Source of the DNA: Oscillospiraceae bacterium
Lineage (GTDB): Bacteria; Bacillota; Clostridia; Oscillospirales; Ruminococcaceae
Direction: 5' to 3'
Assembly (NCBI GenBank): GCA_017440425.1
Contig: JAFSHJ010000328.1
Span: forward strand, 1 to 5,096
Length of the DNA: 5,096 nt
The notes below the pieces were generated by a model that saw only the letters and a program-made list of their open reading frames with translations, ran no database searches and was not told the DNA's origin. The position numbers were made by a program, and so were the translations under genes. Each line of letters opens with the position of its first letter. The stretch's first letter is position 1. This document shows positions 1 through 4,305 of the stretch, piece by piece.

Positions 1-63
1 GGGCTCGAACCCTCGACCTCTAGCGTGACAGGCTAGCGTTCTAACCAACTGAACTACCGGGCC
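1..63 (-). tRNA. tRNA-Asp (anticodon GTC), 3' end cut by window edge
   Basis: Read on the minus strand, this gives an acceptor 5' strand GGCCCGG, a D stem GTTC/GAAC, an anticodon stem CTAGC/GCTAG around loop CTGTCAC (anticodon GTC at 29-27), and the T-arm signature GGTTCGA with the start of its closing stem. The anticodon decodes aspartate codons GAC and GAU. The 3' half of the T stem, the acceptor 3' strand and any CCA lie left of position 1. It follows tRNA-Val after an 18-nt spacer with no terminator or promoter, so both are probably cut from one transcript. Confidence 0.95.
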
Positions 64-81
64 AAAAACGTTGCCGCGATT

Positions 82-157
82 TGGTGGGAACAACAGGGCT
101 CGAACCTGTGACCCCCTGCTTGTAAGGCAGGTGCTCTCCCAGCTGAGCTATGCTCCC
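82..157 (-). tRNA. tRNA-Val (anticodon TAC), CCA encoded
   Basis: The minus strand folds into a complete 76-nt cloverleaf. The acceptor GGGAGCA pairs with TGTTCCC (one G-U pair), the D stem is GCTC/GAGC, the anticodon stem CCTGC/GCAGG encloses loop CTTACAA with anticodon TAC at 124-122, and the T arm carries GGTTCGA. The discriminator A and an encoded CCA (84-82) end the gene, so no enzymatic CCA addition is needed. It is the first gene of the tRNA operon, about 11 nt downstream of the predicted transcription start. Confidence 0.97.
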
Positions 158-174
158 TCGCTCGCGGCTTTATT

Positions 175-203
175 ATTATAGCTCATTCAAGGAGGTTTGT
201 CAA
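175..203 (-). promoter_or_regulatory. Consensus sigma-A promoter of the tRNA-Val/tRNA-Asp operon
   Basis: On the minus strand, TTGACA (203-198) is followed after exactly 17 bp by TATAAT (180-175). Both hexamers are perfect matches to the vegetative sigma-A/sigma-70 consensus at the preferred spacing. The start site would fall near 168-170, leaving a leader of about 11-13 nt before tRNA-Val. The discriminator just after the -10 is A/T-rich rather than GC-rich, so a classical GC-rich stringent-control discriminator is not visible. The assignment rests on sequence match and position only. Confidence 0.88.
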
Positions 204-241
204 CACTTTTTTTCAAAAAAATAAAAATTTTTTTGAAAAAA
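204..241 (-). promoter_or_regulatory. A/T-tract UP element upstream of the tRNA promoter
   Basis: Directly upstream of the -35 box the minus strand reads AAAAAAAGTG, which fits the proximal UP subsite consensus AAAAAARNR bound by the C-terminal domain of the RNA polymerase alpha subunit. Further upstream are phased runs of A and T that fit the loose distal subsite. This arrangement is typical of strong stable-RNA promoters. Positions 204-241 hold only two G/C pairs other than those at 204 and 206. Confidence 0.6.
208..241. repeat. Perfect 15-bp A/T inverted repeat
   Basis: TTTTTTCAAAAAAAT at 208-222 is repeated as its exact reverse complement at 227-241, around a four-base spacer AAAA. A hairpin in RNA would be A-U only apart from one C-G pair. 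The element sits upstream of the tRNA start site on the minus strand and downstream of the galM terminator, so it is probably not transcribed much. It is more likely a curved-DNA or UP-type element than an RNA structure. A third copy of the same 15-mer lies at 3102-3116. Confidence 0.7.
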
Positions 242-291
242 TTTGGCGCAGGTCGGTTTTTTGGCTATATTGCAGGGAAAAGTCGGTTTTG

Positions 292-321
292 AAAAAACGC
301 CCGATTATAAAAAATCGGGCG
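292..321 (-). terminator. Rho-independent terminator of galM
   Basis: A 9-bp perfect stem (298-306 with 313-321; core CGCCCGAT/ATCGGGCG) closes a six-base A/T loop. On the minus strand it is followed at once by six T (297-292). It lies 28 bp past the galM stop codon. The T run is only on the minus-strand side, so it acts on galM. Together with the separate tRNA promoter it isolates galM from the tRNA operon. Confidence 0.9.
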
Positions 322-349
322 AAAAACGCAGAATTTGCAGAAAAATATG

Positions 350-1405
350 TTACATCACCGAAAATTCGTAAACGGTGCGTGAAAAATATTTTTCATCGGC
401 CTTAAGAACAACGGATGGGAATTCGGGATGGTTGATGGAATCGGGATAGTGCTGCGTTTCAAGGCAGAAGCCGTCGTTTATCTGATATGTGCGGCCGCCT
501 CTGCCTGCGCCCTCGGCGCAGGTGATGACGTTGCCGGTGTAGAGCTGAACTCCCGGCTGGTCGGTGTAAACACGCATAAGGCGTCCGTTTTCAGCGCAGC
601 GGGCCTCACAGCAGAGTGCAAACTCGCAGCCGGAATCAAAGACGAAGTTGTGGTCGTAGCCGCTGCCGTATTTTATCTGCTCGTCGTCGGCGTTGATGCG
701 CTCACCGATGGGACGGAAGCTGTGGAAATCAAAGGGCGTGCCGTCTACGGGACGAAGCTCGCCGGTGGGGATGAGTGTGGAATCCACGGGAGTGAAATGA
801 GATGCTGCTATGCGAAGCTCCTGAGAGAGCACGTTGGCGCTGCTGTCTGCGCCGCCGCCTGCCAGGTTGAAATAGCTGTGGTTGGTGAGGCTGAGAATGG
901 TGTCAGCATCGGAAATAGCGGAATATTCAATGGAGAGTGCGTTGCTTTCGGTGAGAGTGTAAACGATGGAGACGGAGAGATTTCCGGGATAGCCCTCCTC
1001 GCCGTCGGGGCTGAAGTAGGAGAGCTTTACGCTGCCGTCCACCATCTCGCTGTCCCAAATGCGGCAGTTGAAGCCGTGTTTGCCGCCGTGCAGGTGGTTG
1101 GGTCCGTCGTTTTTAAAGAGGGAATAGCTTCTGCCGTTAAGAGTGAATTCACCGCCGGCAATTCGGTTGCCAATGCGTCCGATGGCTGCACCGAAATATC
1201 CCTCGCCGTTGATGTAGCCTTCGATAGTGTCGTAGCCGAGGGTAACTTCGCCAAAGCAGCCGTTTTTGTCGGGAGCCATAACGGAGAGCACCAGACCGCC
1301 GTAATTGCAGACGGAAACACTCATGCCGCTGCCGTTTTTCAAAACGAATGAATATATCTCTTTGCCGTCAACAAGGTCAAAATTGTTTTTTTCAACAGTT
1401 GTCAT
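350..1405 (-). CDS. galM: Aldose 1-epimerase (mutarotase)
   Basis: GalM interconverts the alpha and beta anomers of D-glucose, D-galactose and related hexoses in the cytoplasm, feeding galactokinase in the Leloir pathway. The 351-residue product spans the whole family length (about 340-350) and would form the single galactose-mutarotase beta-sandwich. Visible family motifs in order are GRIGNRI (76-82), NHLHGG (103-108), NHSYFNLAG (175-183), YGSGYDHNF (246-254), PGVQLYTGN (284-292) and LETQHYPD (315-322). By comparison with the Lactococcus enzyme (His96, His170, Asp243, Glu304), the active-site residues are His106, His176, Asp251 and the base Glu316. The start is the ATG at 1405-1403. It follows AAAGGAAG at good spacing, whereas a longer frame from 1495 would run through the promoter. 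There is no signal peptide. No galK, galT or sugar transporter is adjacent, so it appears to be a single-gene unit with its own promoter and terminator. Confidence 0.95.
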   Translation of the reverse strand: MTTVEKNNFDLVDGKEIYSFVLKNGSGMSVSVCNYGGLVLSVMAPDKNGCFGEVTLGYDTIEGYINGEGYFGAAIGRIGNRIAGGEFTLNGRSYSLFKNDGPNHLHGGKHGFNCRIWDSEMVDGSVKLSYFSPDGEEGYPGNLSVSIVYTLTESNALSIEYSAISDADTILSLTNHSYFNLAGGGADSSANVLSQELRIAASHFTPVDSTLIPTGELRPVDGTPFDFHSFRPIGERINADDEQIKYGSGYDHNFVFDSGCEFALCCEARCAENGRLMRVYTDQPGVQLYTGNVITCAEGAGRGGRTYQINDGFCLETQHYPDSINHPEFPSVVLKADEKYFSRTVYEFSVM

Positions 1406-1413
1406 TATATATT

Positions 1414-1420
1414 CTTCCTT
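1414..1420 (-). promoter_or_regulatory. Shine-Dalgarno site that fixes the galM start
   Basis: The minus strand reads AAGGAAG at 1420-1414, 8 nt before the ATG at 1405-1403. No comparable site precedes the in-frame ATG at 1495. That upstream ATG also lies upstream of the predicted transcription start, so the shorter protein is chosen. Confidence 0.8.
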
Positions 1421-1433
1421 TCGGTGGGTTTTC

Positions 1434-1462
1434 TTGACAATAACCGCGTTGAACAATATAAT
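1434..1462 (+). promoter_or_regulatory. Consensus sigma-A promoter of comM
   Basis: TTGACA (1434-1439) and TATAAT (1457-1462) are separated by exactly 17 bp, a perfect consensus promoter. The start site would be near 1469, giving a 5' leader of about 72 nt before the comM ATG. The -10 box overlaps the galM -10 on the other strand within the palindrome TATAATTATA (1457-1466). The comM -35 box lies inside the region transcribed from the galM promoter. Such a strong promoter suggests expression in ordinary growth rather than only under a competence regulator. That last point is inference. Confidence 0.8.
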
Positions 1463-1489
1463 TATACATATAAGAGGATAACATATCAA
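1461..1489 (-). promoter_or_regulatory. sigma-A promoter of galM
   Basis: On the minus strand TTGATA (1489-1484, one mismatch from TTGACA) is followed after 17 bp by a perfect TATAAT (1466-1461). Transcription would begin near 1454, about 49 nt upstream of the galM ATG. It is interlocked with the comM promoter on the other strand. I see no clear catabolite-repression (cre) site or operator in the leader. Confidence 0.78.
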
Positions 1490-1540
1490 GCGCAAGCGAG
1501 AAATAATTGCAAATAACAGCAGAAAAAGGAGAACGCACCG

Positions 1541-3082
1541 ATGTATGCATCATTATACAGCATGGGACTTATCGGAATAGACGGCTGCGTTGTGACGGTG
1601 GAGGCGGATTCCTCACCGGGACAGTTTTTGTTCGAGGTGGTGGGTCTGCCCGATGCCGCCGTAAGAGAGGCACGTGAGAGAGTGCGCTCCGCAATGCGCA
1701 ACAGCGGTCTGCAGTTTCCCTCCGGCAGAATGATAGTCAACCTTGCCCCTGCAGATATAAGAAAGGTGGGTCCCGCATTCGATCTTCCCATCCTCATCTG
1801 CGTTGCATTGGCATCGGAAGCGCTGGTCGCTCCCAACATAGATCTCTCCAAATCGGTGATTTTCGGCGAGATATCCGTCAGCGGAGACGTGCGTCCCATC
1901 CCGGGTGCGCTGCCAATGACCATCGAGGCAAAGCGCCACGGTTTCACGTCGGTGTTTTTGCCGGAGGAAAACGCAGACGAGGCGAGCTACGTTGAAGGGA
2001 TAGACATCTATCCCGTGGCAAGTGTGCGTCAGCTGGTGGATCACCTCTGCGGCAGAAGAAAGATAGAACCCAAGCCCCACCGCACTCCCGACCCCAAGCG
2101 CCATTATTCCGATATGCTTGACTTTGCAGATGTCAAGGGACAGCTTGTGCCCCGCCGTGCAGCGGAGATCTGTGCCGCAGGCGGACACAATATGCTGCTC
2201 ATCGGAGGACCGGGTTGCGGAAAAAGCATGATCTGCAGCCGTCTGCCATCCATAATGCCGGATATGACCTCTGACGAGATAATCGAGACCACCAAGATAT
2301 ATTCCATCGTCCACGCACTCTCCAAAGAGGAACCTGTGATGGACCACAGACCCTTCCGCTCGCCCCACCACACAATTTCGGCGGTGGCGCTGGCAGGCGG
2401 CGGTACCATTCCCCGCCCGGGCGAGGTATCCCTTGCCCACAACGGTGTGCTCTATTTTGATGAGGTGCCGCAGTTCGACCGTGTTGCGCTGGAGGCTCTG
2501 CGTCAGCCGCTGGAGGATAACAAGGTCACCATCTCCCGTGCCACGGGACAGCTCACCTTCCCCTGCTCCACCATCTTCGTCTGCTCCATGAACCCCTGCC
2601 CCTGCGGACATTTCGGTCAGCCGAACGCAAAATGCACCTGCTCCGAAAGCGCCATAACCAGATATCTCGGCAGGATATCGGGACCGCTGCTGGACAGAAT
2701 GGATCTCCACGTGGACGTGCTGCCTGTGGATTTCGATAAGCTCTCCGGCAACGAGCGCAGCGAAAGCTCTGCGGAGATAAGGGTGCGCACCAATGCCGCA
2801 AGAAAAATTCAGCAGCAGCGATATGCCGGCACCGGCGTTTCCTGCAATGCAAAAATGACGGGAGCCCAGCAGCGTGAATTCTGTCAGCTGGATGAGAGAT
2901 CTGCAAAGCTGCTTCGCAATGCTTTTGACAGATTGGGCCTTTCCGCAAGAGCCTACGACCGTATCGTTCGTGTAGCACGCACCATCGCAGACCTCGACGG
3001 CAGCGAAAATATCCGTGCGGAACACGTTGCGGAAGCCATCAGCTACCGCAGCTTGGACAGAAAATATTGGAAAAGAACCTGA
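1541..3082 (+). CDS. comM: ComM/YifB-family magnesium-chelatase-like AAA+ ATPase
   Basis: Members of this family are hexameric AAA+ motor proteins. In Haemophilus and Vibrio, ComM drives branch migration of incoming single strands during natural transformation, and its role in most Firmicutes is less clear. The 513 residues match the usual length (about 505). An N-terminal ChlI-type, Lon-protease-like domain spans about 20-145 (FEVVGLPDAAVREARERVRS; NLAPADIRK). The AAA+ domain spans about 190-395, with Walker A GGPGCGKS (222-229; Lys228), PFRSPHHTIS (271-280), PGEVSLAHNGVLYFDE with Walker B (303-308) and sensor-1 Asn351. The helical C-terminal domain spans about 400-513, with GLSARAYDR and sensor-2 Arg470. 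A CPCG...CTC cluster (Cys353, 355, 365, 367) is a family feature that could bind metal. The start is set by AAGGAGA (1526-1532), 8 nt before the ATG. The gene is complete, all motor residues are intact, and no competence gene is adjacent. Confidence 0.94.
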   Translation: MYASLYSMGLIGIDGCVVTVEADSSPGQFLFEVVGLPDAAVREARERVRSAMRNSGLQFPSGRMIVNLAPADIRKVGPAFDLPILICVALASEALVAPNIDLSKSVIFGEISVSGDVRPIPGALPMTIEAKRHGFTSVFLPEENADEASYVEGIDIYPVASVRQLVDHLCGRRKIEPKPHRTPDPKRHYSDMLDFADVKGQLVPRRAAEICAAGGHNMLLIGGPGCGKSMICSRLPSIMPDMTSDEIIETTKIYSIVHALSKEEPVMDHRPFRSPHHTISAVALAGGGTIPRPGEVSLAHNGVLYFDEVPQFDRVALEALRQPLEDNKVTISRATGQLTFPCSTIFVCSMNPCPCGHFGQPNAKCTCSESAITRYLGRISGPLLDRMDLHVDVLPVDFDKLSGNERSESSAEIRVRTNAARKIQQQRYAGTGVSCNAKMTGAQQREFCQLDERSAKLLRNAFDRLGLSARAYDRIVRVARTIADLDGSENIRAEHVAEAISYRSLDRKYWKRT

Positions 3083-3085
3083 AAC

Positions 3086-3107
3086 ACCGCCTGAACAACG
3101 GTTTTTT
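3086..3107 (+). terminator. Possible weak terminator of comM
   Basis: A short 4-bp stem (ACCG 3086-3089 with CGGT 3099-3102) begins 4 bp past the comM stop codon and runs into six T (3102-3107). The T tract is right for intrinsic termination, but the stem is short with a nine-base loop. Termination may therefore be partial, with some readthrough into rpmE. No better hairpin lies between comM and the rpmE promoter. Confidence 0.3.
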
Positions 3108-3116
3108 CAAAAAAAT
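3102..3116. repeat. Third copy of the 15-bp A/T motif
   Basis: TTTTTTCAAAAAAAT here is identical to 208-222 and is the reverse complement of 227-241. It lies in the A/T-rich gap between comM and rpmE, about 80-95 bp upstream of the predicted rpmE start site. A shorter partial copy in the opposite orientation, TTTTTTTGAAA, occurs at 3165-3175. Confidence 0.55.
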
Positions 3117-3160
3117 TTCAATTAAAGTGAAGAATATTTTGTTTTTTTCTAAAAATGCTC

Positions 3161-3189
3161 TTGCTTTTTTTGAAAGTATGTGCTATTAT
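3161..3189 (+). promoter_or_regulatory. sigma-A promoter of rpmE with extended -10
   Basis: TTGCTT (3161-3166) is followed after 17 bp by TATTAT (3184-3189), which is preceded by TGC (3181-3183), an extended -10 TGn motif that compensates for imperfect hexamers. The predicted start is near 3196, leaving a leader of about 30 nt. The DNA upstream (3102-3158) is almost all A/T and could act as an UP element. The leader is too short for the known autoregulatory L31 leader RNAs, and I see no hairpin in it. Confidence 0.7.
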
Positions 3190-3212
3190 CTTAATGTTGA
3201 CCCTAGAATGAG

Positions 3213-3220
3213 AGAGGTGA
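3213..3220 (+). promoter_or_regulatory. Shine-Dalgarno site that decides the rpmE TTG start
   Basis: AGAGGTGA matches the 3' part of the AGGAGGTGA consensus and ends 6 nt before TTG at 3227. The only nearby ATG (3208) opens a five-codon frame, and other TTG or GTG triplets just upstream run into TGA at once. This leaves the TTG at 3227 as the start. Confidence 0.75.
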
Positions 3221-3226
3221 ATTGAC

Positions 3227-3427
3227 TTGAAAGACGGTATCCATCCTAACTACGAGAAAACCACGATTCGTTGCGCTTGCGGCGAGGTTATAGAGACCGG
3301 TTCAACTAAAAAGGATATTCGCGTTGAAATTTGCTCAAAGTGCCATCCGTTCTTTACCGGCAAGCAGAAGCTTGTTGATACAGGCGGTCGTGTTGACAGA
3401 TTTAAGAAGCGTTACAACATCGGTTGA
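3227..3427 (+). CDS. rpmE: 50S ribosomal protein L31, zinc-binding (type A) form
   Basis: L31 sits on the central protuberance of the large ribosomal subunit and contributes to a bridge with the small subunit. The 66-residue product has the normal bacterial length and the hallmark start KDGIHPNY. Its zinc ribbon is complete: Cys16-x-Cys18 and Cys36-x-x-Cys39, the C+ form. The C-terminal segment TGGRVDRFKKRYNI is also typical. Known biology: C+ L31 can act as a zinc store and may be replaced by the cysteine-free paralogue (RpmE2/YtiA) under zinc limitation. No such paralogue or Zur box is seen here. Translation starts at a TTG supported by AGAGGTGA and by the family N-terminus. The gene has its own promoter upstream and two hairpins downstream, so it appears to be a single-gene unit. 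Confidence 0.96.
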   Translation: MKDGIHPNYEKTTIRCACGEVIETGSTKKDIRVEICSKCHPFFTGKQKLVDTGGRVDRFKKRYNIG

Positions 3428-3455
3428 GAAATCGCATAAGCATTGTAATCACGAT

Positions 3456-3487
3456 TATAGGGACGGGATATTCCTGTCCCTATATTT
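3456..3487 (+). terminator. First hairpin after rpmE, probable terminator
   Basis: TATAGGGAC (3456-3464) pairs perfectly with GTCCCTATA (3476-3484). Four more inner pairs, including one G-U, close a three-base loop, giving a 13-bp hairpin 29 bp past the rpmE stop codon. Only three T follow (3485-3487) before GG, so on its own it is a poor or incomplete terminator. It might instead protect the 3' end of the rpmE mRNA. Confidence 0.55.
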
Positions 3488-3513
3488 GGCTGTCTAAAAA
3501 AGATCAGCAAAGC

Positions 3514-3548
3514 ACGGCGGCAAAACAAAATTTGTGCCGCCGTTTTTT
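3514..3548 (+). terminator. Strong rho-independent terminator between rpmE and yigZ
   Basis: ACGGCGGCA (3514-3522) pairs over nine bases with TGCCGCCGT (3535-3543) around a 12-base A/T-rich loop, followed by a run of six T (3543-3548). The stem is GC-rich and the T run is in the plus direction, so it ends transcription of rpmE. It lies 44-78 nt upstream of the yigZ ATG. Confidence 0.9.
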
Positions 3549-3591
3549 ATATTAACCGCAGCCGTGCCGAATTTTTAAGGAGGAAAACAAG

Positions 3592-4215
3592 ATGGGAGAT
3601 TATAAAACCGTTGCCGATTTTTATTCGGACGAATTTGTGGAAAAGCGTTCCCGTTTCATCGGATATATTGCTCCCGCACAAACTCCGGAGGAGGCAACTG
3701 CGTTTATCAACGAGATAAAGGCAAAGCATTGGGATGCCACCCACAACGTCTATGCCTACATATTGCGTGAGGGTCAGCTCTCACGCTACAGCGACGACGG
3801 CGAGCCGCAGGGCACGGCAGGAATGCCGGTGCTGGGTGTGCTGCAGAAATCGGGACTCACCGACGTGGTGGTGGTGGTGACGAGATATTTCGGCGGAATA
3901 CTTTTGGGCGGCGGCGGCTTGGTGCGAGCCTATTCCCACGGCGCCGCAATTGCGGTGGAGGGCGCAGAGATACTGAATATGCGCCTTTGCAAGGTGTTCA
4001 CCGTGGATTCCGACTATACCCTTTACGGCAAGATAAGCCGTATGCTGCCAAGGTTCAACATTCAGCAGCAGAATATAGAGTTCGGTGCATCGGTGGTGCT
4101 CACGTTGGCGGCGCTGCCCGATGACTACGATGCATTCACCCGTGAGCTCACCGAGATATCCGCAGGCGGAATTGTGCCGCAGCTGATAGAAGAAACATAT
4201 TTAAATAAAAATTAA
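3592..4215 (+). CDS. yigZ: YigZ/IMPACT family protein (UPF0029 plus DUF1949)
   Basis: This widely conserved family is related to the N-terminal domain of eukaryotic IMPACT/Yih1. Its bacterial role is not firmly known, and a nucleic-acid or translation-factor link has been proposed from its fold. The 207 residues match E. coli YigZ (about 204). The N-terminal UPF0029 domain (about 15-125) shows KRSRFIGY (18-25), ATHNVYAY (49-56), SDDGEPQGTAG (67-77), VTRYFGG (96-102) and LGGGGLVRAYS (105-115), all near-invariant family motifs. The C-terminal DUF1949 domain, similar in fold to elongation factor G domain V, spans about 135-200. AAGGAGG (3577-3583) lies 8 nt before the ATG. I found no clear promoter between the upstream terminator and the gene. 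It may be transcribed by readthrough or from a weak promoter. A 90-bp gap without terminator leads to the dgt gene, suggesting co-transcription. No membrane segment or signal peptide is seen. Confidence 0.93.
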   Translation: MGDYKTVADFYSDEFVEKRSRFIGYIAPAQTPEEATAFINEIKAKHWDATHNVYAYILREGQLSRYSDDGEPQGTAGMPVLGVLQKSGLTDVVVVVTRYFGGILLGGGGLVRAYSHGAAIAVEGAEILNMRLCKVFTVDSDYTLYGKISRMLPRFNIQQQNIEFGASVVLTLAALPDDYDAFTRELTEISAGGIVPQLIEETYLNKN

Positions 4216-4305
4216 CAATTTAAACAAAGGAAAAACCACGCGAAAAAGCGTATATATTGTATAGAAGCGCAGAACGAGAAAAATCCGAAGAAAGCGGTGA
4301 TATGC
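4216..4305 (+). other. Gap between yigZ and the dGTPase gene, no gene seen
   Basis: These 90 bases hold no terminator and no convincing -35/-10 pair. TATATT at 4253-4258 lacks a -35 box at proper spacing. A 4-bp ACGC/GCGT hairpin (4238-4251) is too small to judge. The reading frame of yigZ stays open after its TAA right through into the dGTPase frame, but it contains no ATG. The only candidate starts are GTG 4297 and TTG 4306. The absence of termination signals supports one yigZ-dgt transcript. Confidence 0.6.
4296..4301 (+). promoter_or_regulatory. Shine-Dalgarno site that decides the dGTPase TTG start
   Basis: GGTGAT matches the 3' end of the AGGAGGTGATC consensus and ends 4 nt before TTG at 4306. 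The in-frame GTG at 4297 lies inside this site. The ATG at 4302 is out of frame and stops after 27 codons. Confidence 0.6.

Noticed and set aside
1027..1320. Other short overlapping frames (also 1486-1947, 2104-2442, 2553-2978, 3547-3744, 4212-4424, 4730-5065, 4866-5075)
   Set aside because: All overlap well-supported genes in other frames and lack ribosome binding sites and family motifs. They are treated as shadows.
428..1351. 307-codon open frame on the plus strand antisense to galM
   Set aside because: It lies wholly within galM, has no ribosome binding site or promoter, and its translation is a low-complexity Ala/Val/Gly-rich sequence typical of a reverse-strand shadow. The minus-strand product has all GalM motifs.
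1406..1495. Hydrophobic signal-peptide-like N-terminal extension of galM
   Set aside because: The stretch is a translation of promoter DNA: it contains the -10 and the transcription start. A proper ribosome binding site and family-length N-terminus support the ATG at 1405.
1613..3025. 470-codon open frame on the minus strand antisense to comM
   Set aside because: It is long but contained in comM, rich in Cys/His/Arg without recognisable motifs, and has no start signals. The comM frame carries every expected AAA+ motif.
3190..3226. Possible autoregulatory L31 leader RNA
   Set aside because: The predicted leader is only about 30 nt and shows no stable hairpin or covarying-type structure, so there is too little sequence for the known L31 leader motifs.
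4219..4258. Possible promoter for the dGTPase gene (TTTAAA ... TATATT)
   Set aside because: The spacing of about 28 bp is far outside the 16-18 bp range and no other -35 fits, so A/T richness is the likelier explanation.
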